From assembly GCF_904066215.1 (NCBI RefSeq), contig NZ_LR880474.1, positions 744,001-808,000 of the forward strand: a stretch of 64,000 bases of DNA. The letters run 5' to 3'. A program made the position numbers and the translations under genes. Numbering within the stretch: the stretch's first letter is position 1; each line of letters begins with the position of its first letter. Source of the DNA: Microbacterium sp. Nx66 (lineage in GTDB: Bacteria; Actinomycetota; Actinomycetes; Actinomycetales; Microbacteriaceae). The notes under the pieces are model-generated. The model was not told the origin of the DNA. It saw nothing but the letters and a program-made list of their open reading frames with translations, and searched no databases. Positions 26,974 to 34,131 of the stretch are shown here, one piece after another.

Positions 26974-27615
26974 GTGGCGGCATCACTTCTGCACCTCGTT
27001 CGCCACGGTGAGGTGCACAACCCGTCCCGCGTGCTCTACGGACGGTTGCCCGATTATCACCTCAGCACCGCGGGGGAGGAGATGGCGCAGGCGGCGGCGG
27101 AGCATGTGGTCGGGCTCGGCGATCCGGTGACCGCGCTGTTCGCGTCGCCTCTGGAGCGCGCGCAGGAGTCGGCCGCCCCCTTCGCGGAGGTGTTCGACCT
27201 CGAACCCGAGACGGACATCCGCCTGATCGAGCCGACGAACGTGTTCGAGGGCACCCGGATGCGGCGGTCGCTGATGAATCCGGTGAACTGGTGGCACCTG
27301 CGCCAGCCGTCGCTGCCGAGCTGGGGGGAGCCGTACGCCTCGATCGCGGAGCGCATGCTCGGCGTGATGGACGAGGCATGGACGGCCGCGGCCGAGATCC
27401 CGACCGCGGGGGACATCGTCATGGTGTCGCATCAGGCGCCGATCTGGATCACGCACCTCCGCGTGGCCGGCCTCCCGCTGCAGCATGACCCGCGGACTCG
27501 CCGTTGCGCCCTGTCGAGTGTGACCTCGTTCGCGCGCGTCGGCGACGTCTGGCGCGAGGTCTCGTATGCCGAGCCCGCCGCGACCGGCGGTGCTGTCGAC
27601 GTAGGGGCCGTCTGA
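26974..27615 (+). CDS. histidine phosphatase family protein (phosphoglycerate mutase-like)
   Basis: 213 residues. N-terminal LVRHGEVHNPSRVLYGR carries the phospho-acceptor RHG, and VMVSHQAPIWI provides the second catalytic His. FASPLERAQESA is the conserved middle block. The gene sits before a cytochrome c maturation set, in the same position as Rv0525 in mycobacteria. Substrate unknown. GTG 26974. Confidence 0.86.
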   Translation: MAASLLHLVRHGEVHNPSRVLYGRLPDYHLSTAGEEMAQAAAEHVVGLGDPVTALFASPLERAQESAAPFAEVFDLEPETDIRLIEPTNVFEGTRMRRSLMNPVNWWHLRQPSLPSWGEPYASIAERMLGVMDEAWTAAAEIPTAGDIVMVSHQAPIWITHLRVAGLPLQHDPRTRRCALSSVTSFARVGDVWREVSYAEPAATGGAVDVGAV

Positions 27616-27623
27616 CCCCCGTT

Positions 27624-27678
27624 CGAATCGCCTGAATGGCCCCATCCGGCCCGGAGATGGGACCGATCGGGCGATTCG
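27624..27678. repeat. palindromic element between convergent genes
   Basis: CGAATCGCC (27624-27632) pairs perfectly with GGCGATTCG (27670-27678); CCCATC/GATGGG (27641-27646 and 27656-27661) and TCCGG-c-CCGGA (27645-27655) form the nested inner stem. A bidirectional terminator for the phosphatase and the flavoprotein gene is the simplest reading. Confidence 0.7.
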
Positions 27679-27681
27679 ACG

Positions 27682-28575
27682 TCAGAGGGACTGGAGCACC
27701 CCCACCGCGGCGAGCTGTCCCGCGGCGGCGGCGAGCAGGACCGAGGCCATCGGGCCGGGGAGGGTCGCGCGATGGGCGAGGTCGCCCGCCGCGAAGACCC
27801 CAGGACGCGACGTCCTCCCGAACTCATCGATCTCGATGGACCCCGACTCCAGCATCCGCAGCCCGAGGTCGGCGGCGAAGGGCGCCCGGTGTCGCATCGT
27901 GCCGGAGGCCACGAACACGCCCGCGACGTCGAGGTCGCCCTCGGCGCTGCGCACCCGCACCCCGTCTCCGTGCGCGGCGACAGCCTCGACCGGAGCGGAG
28001 GCCACCCGCACCCCGAGCTCCTCCAGCGCGGTACGGTCCTCCGCGGCGAACGGCTCTCCCACCGGGACCACCGTGATCTCGCCGACGATCCGGCCGAGCA
28101 ACCCGATCAGATGGGCTGCCCGGGGTGCCGCGCCGAGGATCGCGATCGGCTTCCCGGCGTGCTCGTGTCCGTCGCAGAACGGGCAGCTGAAGACCCGGAC
28201 GCCCCACAGCTCGGCGAGACCCCGCACCGGCGGGAGATCGTCCGCGACGCCGGTCGCCAGGATCACCCGTCGTGCGTCGGTCATCGACCCGTCGGCGAGG
28301 CTCACCGAGAACCCCGTCTCCGCGTCGCCGGAGATCCGTTGCGCCGCGACGTCCCGCACCTCGACGTCCGCATAGGCCGCGAGCTCGGCCCGGGCCTGGG
28401 CGCGGAGGTCCGCCGGGGCCCTCCCATCGGCACCGATCATGTTGTGCATGTGCTGCACGGTGCCATTGCGGTACTCGCCGGAGTCCAGCAGGAGCACCGG
28501 TCGATGCATCCGTCCGAGGGTGAGCGCCGCCTGGAGTCCGGCGGGGCCGGCACCGATCACGATCGCGTCGTACAT
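27682..28575 (-). CDS. thioredoxin reductase-like FAD/NAD(P) oxidoreductase
   Basis: 297 residues. FAD-binding GAGPAGLQAALTLGRM at the start, NAD(P)-site region AILGAAPRAAHLIG, redox pair CPFCDG (Cys131 and Cys134), and the closing FAD motif GVFAAGDLAH. Resembles short TrxB-like proteins of actinobacteria that partner thiol peptides other than thioredoxin. Divergent from a MerR regulator with a shared palindrome; likely its target. ATG 28575 avoids an Arg-rich upstream extension. Confidence 0.85.
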   Translation of the reverse strand: MYDAIVIGAGPAGLQAALTLGRMHRPVLLLDSGEYRNGTVQHMHNMIGADGRAPADLRAQARAELAAYADVEVRDVAAQRISGDAETGFSVSLADGSMTDARRVILATGVADDLPPVRGLAELWGVRVFSCPFCDGHEHAGKPIAILGAAPRAAHLIGLLGRIVGEITVVPVGEPFAAEDRTALEELGVRVASAPVEAVAAHGDGVRVRSAEGDLDVAGVFVASGTMRHRAPFAADLGLRMLESGSIEIDEFGRTSRPGVFAAGDLAHRATLPGPMASVLLAAAAGQLAAVGVLQSL

Positions 28576-28616
28576 GGGGGTTCCCTTCTCGCGTCTTGCG
28601 TTCGGCACCAGTCTGT

Positions 28617-28638
28617 GACTTCATGTCAACATGAAGTC
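28617..28638. promoter_or_regulatory. MerR operator, perfect 10+2+10 palindrome
   Basis: GACTTCATGT, CA, ACATGAAGTC. It overlaps the first codons of the MerR gene (ATG 28631-28633) and contains a minus-strand TTGACA that could serve as the -35 box of the divergent flavoprotein gene. Confidence 0.75.
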
Positions 28639-29035
28639 AAGCGACCTGCATCCCTGGTCCGTCGGCGAGGTCGCCGCGCGTTTCGACTTGCCGACGAACG
28701 TCCTGCGGCACTGGGAGACGGTCGGCCTGCTGCGGCCACCCCGGGACGCGGCGGGCCGGCGTCGCTACGGCGAGGACGAGGTCGTGCGCATCGCCGTCAT
28801 CCAGCGCAGCAAGGCCGCCGGCATGAGCCTCGACCAGATCGCCGTGCTCCTCGACGACGGCAGCGCGGGCCGACATCAGGTGCTGCAGCAGCATCTCGAC
28901 GACCTCGACAGGCGGATGGAGGAGATGCGGCGATCCCGGGAAATGACGGAGCACGCCATGGGGTGCCGAGCGCACGACATCGCGACCTGTCCGCGGTTCC
29001 GCGCCGGGGTGGACGACGTGCTCGCGCGCTTCTGA
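28631..29035 (+). CDS. MerR-family regulator with C-terminal Cys/His motif
   Basis: 134 residues. Winged helix: SVGEVAARFDLPTNVLRHWETVGLL, then RRRYGEDEVVRIAVIQRSKAAGMSLDQIA; a coiled coil of 30 residues (85-107) follows for dimerisation. The tail has Cys112, His115 and Cys120 in GCRAHDIATCP, a likely sensor for metal or thiol stress. The palindrome over its own start suggests autoregulation and control of the divergent flavoprotein gene. Confidence 0.87.
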   Translation: MKSSDLHPWSVGEVAARFDLPTNVLRHWETVGLLRPPRDAAGRRRYGEDEVVRIAVIQRSKAAGMSLDQIAVLLDDGSAGRHQVLQQHLDDLDRRMEEMRRSREMTEHAMGCRAHDIATCPRFRAGVDDVLARF

Positions 29036-29077
29036 CTCCCCCCGGGGGTACCCGGCCGATGCATAGGAAGCTCTGCG

Positions 29078-29083
29078 TAAACT
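29078..29083 (+). promoter_or_regulatory. -10 box of the TlpA-like gene (leaderless)
   Basis: TAAACT, 7 nt before the GTG at 29091. Confidence 0.45.
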
Positions 29084-29090
29084 CGGAGAC

Positions 29091-29741
29091 GTGTCCCGCG
29101 CTTCCAGGATTCACCCGATCCGCAACGGCCGCCCCTCCCGTCTTCGGCCCCTCGGCCGCCTGGGCGGAGCCGCGCTCGCTGCGGTGCTCGCCGTCGGTCT
29201 GAGCGCCTGCGCCCCCGACGCTGTGAGCGAGTCGTTCCTGAGCGGCGAGAACACCGGGTACGTCGCCGCCGACGGCGCGATCGTCGAGATCCCCGTCGCC
29301 GAGCGTGGCGAGCCGGTCGAGTTCGCCGGAGTCACGGAGCACGGCGAGGACTTCGACAGTGCCGACATCGCAGGACAGGTCGCGGTCGTCAACTTCTGGT
29401 ACGCCGGCTGCGCCCCGTGCCGCGTGGAGGCCCCCGACCTGGAGGCGGTCTGGCAGGAGCACAGCGACGCGGACGTGCAGTTCATCGGCATCAACACGCG
29501 GGATCAGGCCGACACCGCGGCCGCGTTCGCCGACGAGTTCGGGATCACGTACCCGAGCCTCATCGACGTCGACACCGCCGAAGCCAAGCTCGCCTTCGCG
29601 AAGGTCGTGCCGATCTCGGCGACCCCCACCACGCTCGTGCTCGACAAGCAGGGGCGCGTCGCCGCGAAGATCATCGGTCCGATCGACGGCACCTCCGTCC
29701 TCTCCACGCTCGTCAAGGACGCGCTCGCGGAGGACTCCTGA
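29091..29741 (+). CDS. TlpA/ResA-like thioredoxin-fold lipoprotein
   Basis: 216 residues. Signal peptide with lipobox LSAC, then a thioredoxin fold with active site GCAPC (Cys107, Cys110) after VVNFWYA. cis-Pro loop ATPTTLVLD. Keeps haem-binding cysteines of apocytochrome c reduced outside the membrane, taking electrons from CcdA encoded next. Start GTG 29091. First of the four-gene System II cytochrome c maturation set. Confidence 0.9.
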   Translation: MSRASRIHPIRNGRPSRLRPLGRLGGAALAAVLAVGLSACAPDAVSESFLSGENTGYVAADGAIVEIPVAERGEPVEFAGVTEHGEDFDSADIAGQVAVVNFWYAGCAPCRVEAPDLEAVWQEHSDADVQFIGINTRDQADTAAAFADEFGITYPSLIDVDTAEAKLAFAKVVPISATPTTLVLDKQGRVAAKIIGPIDGTSVLSTLVKDALAEDS

Positions 29742-29761
29742 TGTCCACGAGGTCGTCGTGA
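29741..29761 (+). other. six-codon ORF bridging tlpA-like gene and ccdA
   Basis: ATG overlaps the preceding stop (TGATG) and its TGA overlaps the ccdA GTG (GTGA). GGAGGA lies 8 nt upstream of the ATG, a better Shine-Dalgarno than any before ccdA itself. It may couple translation of ccdA to that of the gene before it; it may also be chance. Confidence 0.3.
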
Positions 29762-30522
29762 ATCCGGGGACGATCATCGACTCCGGGGCCCTCTGGCTGG
29801 CGATCCCGGTGGCCATGGTCGCGGGCCTCGTCTCCTTCCTCTCACCGTGCGTGCTCCCGCTCGTGCCGGGCTACCTCGGCTTCCTCGGTGGAGCCGTGGC
29901 GCCGCGGGGATCGTCGACCACCGGCAGCACCACCCAGACCGCCACCCGAAGCCGCCTCGTGCTCGGTGTGCTGCTGTTCATCCTCGGCTTCACCGTGGTG
30001 TTCATCCTCTACACGGTGCTCGGCGGCACTGCTGGCGTGTTCCTGCTCCAGTGGGGCGACCTCATCACCCGCATCCTCGGCGTCGTCATCATCGCGATGG
30101 GCCTGGTCTTCCTCGGGCTCTTCGGGTTCGCGCAGAAGGAGCTCCGCTTCCACGTCGACTCGAAGGCCGGGATGGTCGGTGCCCCGCTCCTCGGCATCGC
30201 GCTCGGCATCGGCTGGGCGCCCTGCATGGGCCCCACGCTCGCCGCCATCCTCGCGCTCTCCTTCAACGCGGGCGACCCCGTGCGCGCGGGCTTCCTCGGC
30301 CTCGCGTACTCCCTCGGCCTCGGCATCCCGTTCCTGCTCGTGGCGCTCGGCTTCGGCTGGGCGACCAAGGCCATCGGGTTCCTGCGCCGCCACATCCGGG
30401 TCGTGAACATCCTCGGCGGCGTGCTGCTGATCCTGCTCGGCGTCCTGATGGTCACCGGCCTGTGGACCGACATCATGTCCCGGCTGACGGCGGTGATCGG
30501 CAGTGTCGACCTCCCGCTCTGA
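29758..30522 (+). CDS. ccdA: cytochrome c biogenesis protein CcdA
   Basis: 254 residues, about six membrane segments. FLSPCVLPLVPGYLGFLGG and GWAPCMGPTLAAIL carry the two membrane cysteines that relay electrons from cytosolic thioredoxin to the outer thioredoxin-like protein. GTG 29758 gives the family N-terminus VNPGTIIDSGALWLAIPVA. Overlaps resB or sits 16 bp before it, depending on the resB start. Confidence 0.92.
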   Translation: MNPGTIIDSGALWLAIPVAMVAGLVSFLSPCVLPLVPGYLGFLGGAVAPRGSSTTGSTTQTATRSRLVLGVLLFILGFTVVFILYTVLGGTAGVFLLQWGDLITRILGVVIIAMGLVFLGLFGFAQKELRFHVDSKAGMVGAPLLGIALGIGWAPCMGPTLAAILALSFNAGDPVRAGFLGLAYSLGLGIPFLLVALGFGWATKAIGFLRRHIRVVNILGGVLLILLGVLMVTGLWTDIMSRLTAVIGSVDLPL

Positions 30523-30538
30523 CCGCTCCGAGACGACC

Positions 30539-32320
30539 ATGACGAAGAACAAGAGTGCCGTGACCAACGACTCCAGCGATCCGCTCCGCCCGTCCGATCA
30601 CGTCGACGGCGACGACACGATCACCCAGCCGCGCCTCGGATTCGTCGGCTGGCTGCGGTGGGGGTGGCGTCAGCTCACCTCCATGCGCACGGCGCTCGTC
30701 CTGCTGCTCGTGCTGGCGATCGCGGCCATCCCCGGGTCGATCTTCCCGCAGCGGATGGCCGACCCGAACGGCGTGACGCAGTGGGAGCGCGACAACCCCG
30801 ATCTGTTCCCGGTGCTCGACGGGCTCAAGCTCTTCGACGTGTACCTGTCGCCCTGGTTCTCGGCGATCTACCTGCTGCTGTTCACCTCGCTCGTCGGCTG
30901 CGTCATCCCGCGCATCAAGCACCACGCCAAGGCGCTGCAGGCCCGCCCGCCGCGCACGCCCGCGCGACTGCGACGCCTGGAGGACTACCGCGCCGTCACC
31001 CGCGACACGGTCGCCGACTCCGGCACCCGCACCGGAGACGCCGCCGCGGAGGCCGCCGCCTCGATCGACGTCGCCACGAAGCAGCTCAAGGCGCTCGGCT
31101 ACCGCGTGGAGCGCTATGACCGGGGGCGCACGTACTCGGTGTCGGCCGAGCGCGGCTACTGGCGGGAGACGGGTAATCTGCTCTTCCACCTCGCCCTCGT
31201 TGGCGTGCTCGTGACGATCGGCGTCGGCGGCGGCTTCGCCTACACGGGGCAGCGCGTGCTCGTCGAGGGGGAGACCTTCGCCAACACGCTGCTCGACTAC
31301 GACTCCATGAACCGTGGGCGCTTCGTGGCCGACGACTCCTTCGCGCCGTACTCGATGCGGCTCGACTCCTTCGACGTCACGTATCAGCCGTTCGGCGAGC
31401 CCGGCTCCGGCCAGGCCGGGAACTTCTCCGCGAACATGACCATCCAGGAGAACGGCGAGGAGCGCGAGGGCGCCGTCAAGGTCAACGAGCCCCTGGGCGT
31501 GGCCGACGACGACGTGTTCCTGCTCGGCAACGGGTACGCCCCGACGGTGACGGTGCGCGACCCCGAGGGCAACGTGGTGTTCCACAACAGCACGCCCTTC
31601 CTCCCGCAGGACAACAACATGACCTCGCTCGGCGTGCTCAAGGTCCCGGACGGCCTGGCCGAGCAGGTGGGCCTCGTCGGCTTCTTCTACCCGACCACGG
31701 GCGTGCTCGACACGGGCGCCTTCTTCTCGGCGTACCCCGACCTCACGAACCCGACGCTCACGCTCGACGTGTACACGGGTGACCTCGGGATCAACGACGG
31801 CGTGCCGCGCTCGGTCTACGTGCTCGACACCTCCGACATGACCAAGCTCACCGGACGCAGCACCGACGTCGAGTCGATCGAGCTGTCCCCGGGTGAGACC
31901 GCGCAGCTGCCGAACGGCCTCGGCTCGGTGACCTTCGACGACGAGTCGCCGGAGGGCGCCACCGACACCTCGGAGTCCGTCAAGCGCTTCGCCTCCCTGC
32001 AGATCCATCGCGACGAGTCCGGGGTGTTCGTGCTCGGGTTCGCGCTGCTCGCCCTCGGCGGCCTCATGCTCGCCCTGTTCGTGCCGCGTCGGCGCGTGTG
32101 GGTGAAGGCCACCGCGGCGGACGGCGCGGTCGACCTCGAGTACGCGGCCCTGGCCCGAGGGGAAGACCCCACGCTCGCCCGCGCCGTGGACGACCTCCGT
32201 GCCGGGCACGCCCGGCTGCTCGACGCCGCGGGCAGCACGGCCGCCCGTACCCCTGAAGACGCCGACGAGGATGCCGCGGACGCCGCCGCGGACCCTGCGG
32301 CCCCGGCACCCGGAAAGTAG
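30539..32320 (+). CDS. resB: cytochrome c biogenesis protein ResB
   Basis: 593 residues from ATG 30539; a GTG at 30503 overlapping ccdA would add 12. Three N-terminal membrane segments (LTSMRTALVLLLVLAIAAIPG, SAIYLLLFTSLVGCVIPR, LLFHLALVGVLVTIGVG), a large outer domain with WQ/PDLF segments, and one C-terminal segment (FVLGFALLALGGLMLALFVP). A 70-residue acidic Ala-rich tail follows. Half of the haem lyase with CcsB, delivering haem to apocytochrome c. Confidence 0.92.
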   Translation: MTKNKSAVTNDSSDPLRPSDHVDGDDTITQPRLGFVGWLRWGWRQLTSMRTALVLLLVLAIAAIPGSIFPQRMADPNGVTQWERDNPDLFPVLDGLKLFDVYLSPWFSAIYLLLFTSLVGCVIPRIKHHAKALQARPPRTPARLRRLEDYRAVTRDTVADSGTRTGDAAAEAAASIDVATKQLKALGYRVERYDRGRTYSVSAERGYWRETGNLLFHLALVGVLVTIGVGGGFAYTGQRVLVEGETFANTLLDYDSMNRGRFVADDSFAPYSMRLDSFDVTYQPFGEPGSGQAGNFSANMTIQENGEEREGAVKVNEPLGVADDDVFLLGNGYAPTVTVRDPEGNVVFHNSTPFLPQDNNMTSLGVLKVPDGLAEQVGLVGFFYPTTGVLDTGAFFSAYPDLTNPTLTLDVYTGDLGINDGVPRSVYVLDTSDMTKLTGRSTDVESIELSPGETAQLPNGLGSVTFDDESPEGATDTSESVKRFASLQIHRDESGVFVLGFALLALGGLMLALFVPRRRVWVKATAADGAVDLEYAALARGEDPTLARAVDDLRAGHARLLDAAGSTAARTPEDADEDAADAAADPAAPAPGK

Positions 32321-32329
32321 ACTGACACC

Positions 32330-33310
32330 ATGCTCGAGCTCACCGTGATCTCGCCCGTCCTGCTGTGGACGGCGATCGCGATCTACGCGGCGGCCTTCGT
32401 GGCCTACGCCTTCGATCTCGCGCGCCGCTCGCAGGCGACGGCCGACGCCCACACCGTCCGCGAGGGCGAGCTCGTGGCCGCCGGTCGTTCCGGGAGCGTC
32501 TCCGCTTCCGCACCCGTCGATGCGCCCGGAGCTCCGAAGCCGCAGCGCTTCGTCATGGCGCGAATCGGCACCTCGCTCACCGTGCTCGGCTTCGTGTTCC
32601 ACCTCGCCGCCGCCGTGACGCGCGGCATCGCGGCCGGTCGGGTGCCGTGGGCGAACCTGTACGAGTTCGGCATGGTCGGAACGCTGCTCATCATCGCCGT
32701 CTACCTGGCGGTGCTCACCCGCCTCGACCTGCGCTTCCTCGGCACGTTCATCACGGGCCTCGTCGTGGTCCTCCTGGGCCTCGGCGCGACGAACTTCTAC
32801 GTCGAGGTCTCCCCGCTGATGGACCCGCTGAAGAGCGTGTGGCTGATCATCCACGTGTTCGTCGCCTCGCTCGCGACCGCGTTCTTCGCCCTCGCCTTCG
32901 CGCTCTCGGTGATCCAGCTCATGCAGGCCCGGCGCGAGCGGCTGCTCGGTGAGGGGGCGGCCAAGACCGGCCCCGGCTTCCTGCGCACGTTCCCGCCGGC
33001 GGAGCGCCTGGAGAGCCTGGCGTACCTGTTCACGATCATCGGCTTCATCCTCTGGACCTTCACCCTCATCGCCGGGTCCATCTGGGCGTACTACGCGTGG
33101 AGCCGCTTCTGGGGCTTCGACGTGAAGGAGACCTGGACCTTCGTGATCTGGGTGCTCTACGCCGGGTACATCCACGCCAGGGCGACCCGCGGCTGGCGCG
33201 GCAACCCTTCGGCCTGGCTGTCGATCGTCGGCTTCACCGCCGTGATCTTCAACTTCACCATCGTCAACGTCTTCTTCAAGGGTCTGCACGCCTACTCCGG
33301 CCTGAGCTGA
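32330..33310 (+). CDS. ccsB: cytochrome c biogenesis protein CcsB (haem lyase)
   Basis: 326 residues, eight or so membrane segments. The haem-handling motif WGFDVKETW is near residue 260, with conserved His in the flanking segments (LIIHVFVASL and ARIG...VFHLAAA). Works with ResB to attach haem outside the membrane. Ends convergent to the 2H phosphoesterase gene, with an 82-bp palindromic element in the gap. Confidence 0.94.
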   Translation: MLELTVISPVLLWTAIAIYAAAFVAYAFDLARRSQATADAHTVREGELVAAGRSGSVSASAPVDAPGAPKPQRFVMARIGTSLTVLGFVFHLAAAVTRGIAAGRVPWANLYEFGMVGTLLIIAVYLAVLTRLDLRFLGTFITGLVVVLLGLGATNFYVEVSPLMDPLKSVWLIIHVFVASLATAFFALAFALSVIQLMQARRERLLGEGAAKTGPGFLRTFPPAERLESLAYLFTIIGFILWTFTLIAGSIWAYYAWSRFWGFDVKETWTFVIWVLYAGYIHARATRGWRGNPSAWLSIVGFTAVIFNFTIVNVFFKGLHAYSGLS

Positions 33311-33319
33311 ACCGGCCGA

Positions 33320-33401
33320 GCACAGCTTCGGAGATCGCGAGGGACACACCGACGGGCTGACCTCGGTCGCGGTGTGTCGTCCGGCATCTCCGAAGTCGTG
33401 C
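33320..33401. repeat. 82-bp palindromic element, family A copy 1
   Basis: Outer arms GCAC..CTTCGGAGAT (33320-33335) and ATCTCCGAAG..GTGC (33386-33401), inner arms GACACACC/GGTGTGTC, and a 20-nt loop. The right half is about 88% identical to that of 34091-34124. Confidence 0.8.
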
Positions 33402-33416
33402 CCGCCGGAGCAGGGC

Positions 33417-34007
33417 TCAGCCGCCGAGGGGGATGACCTCGGCGTGCTCGACGCCGCCCTCGTACCAGACGAACTCGGCCTCGGTGACGACCTCCGTCGG
33501 CGAGGGTGTGAGAGGACGGACCTCGGTGGCGGCGAGCTGCTGCCATGTCTCAGGGTCCAGCGTCTTGCCGTAGAGCACCGAGAGGTGGAAGGTCCAGTCC
33601 TCGACGGAGAGCTCGTCGAGGCGACGGAAGTCCGTCGGCCGGAGCACCTCCGTCAGCGAGGCGTATGCGTGCACGAGCGCGGGGGTGCGGGCGAGGCGTA
33701 GGATCACGATCTGCCACGGCGCGGGGAAGACGTCCACGGCGTCGGCGGTGAGTTCGAGAGGACTCTGTTCCGCGGCCCAGGCGCGGATCAGGGCCCGCAG
33801 CTCCTCCCGGCGCTCCGGCTCGAAGAAGCCGCGAAGCGTCACGTGCTCCGTGTGCGGATGCCGCAGGGGCGTCCCCAGGCGATCGAGCGCGCCTTCCTGG
33901 ATGGCCCGATATTCAGAAGCGACGGCCTCCGTCGGCCGGAGGACGAGATACTGCTGTCCTTCGAGGCTCGCGAGCTGGTCCGGAGTGTCCATGAACGGTC
34001 GGCGCAT
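33417..34007 (-). CDS. 2'-5' RNA ligase-like 2H phosphoesterase
   Basis: 196 residues. Two HxT/S motifs of the fold: HVTL (first) and HLSVL (second), about 80 residues apart, at the catalytic centre that acts on 2',3'-cyclic or 2'-5' phosphodiesters. MRRPFMDTPDQ at ATG 34007 is preferred because TACCCT lies 6 nt upstream; a longer form would read into a repeat. Bounded by copies of the same 82-bp element at 33320 and 34043, an unusual setting. Confidence 0.8.
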   Translation of the reverse strand: MRRPFMDTPDQLASLEGQQYLVLRPTEAVASEYRAIQEGALDRLGTPLRHPHTEHVTLRGFFEPERREELRALIRAWAAEQSPLELTADAVDVFPAPWQIVILRLARTPALVHAYASLTEVLRPTDFRRLDELSVEDWTFHLSVLYGKTLDPETWQQLAATEVRPLTPSPTEVVTEAEFVWYEGGVEHAEVIPLGG

Positions 34008-34013
34008 GGCACG

Positions 34014-34019
34014 AGGGTA
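34014..34019 (-). promoter_or_regulatory. -10 box of the 2H phosphoesterase gene (leaderless)
   Basis: TACCCT on the minus strand, 6 nt before ATG 34007. Confidence 0.4.
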
Positions 34020-34042
34020 CGGGGTGTCGTCGTCGAGTCCGT

Positions 34043-34124
34043 GCACTGTTTCGGAGAACGGACGCGACATGCCGTCGGCAGGGGGTGTCCGGCGGCGTGT
34101 CGTCCGTGATCTCCGAAGTTGTGC
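34043..34124. repeat. 82-bp palindromic element, family A copy 2
   Basis: GCAC..TTTCGGAGA (left) and ATCTCCGAAGTTGTGC (right). Same length and orientation as 33320-33401; left arms and loop have diverged more than right arms. Lies 3' of the YhgE gene. Confidence 0.8.
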
Positions 34125-34131
34125 CCGGGGG

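Noticed and set aside
27620..27632. GTTCGAATC resembling a tRNA T-loop
   Set aside because: No acceptor or anticodon stem can be built around it; the bases belong to the 55-bp palindrome.
34008..34070. Longer start for the 2H phosphoesterase at 34070
   Set aside because: The extension reads through the -10 box and into the palindromic element, and has no family similarity.
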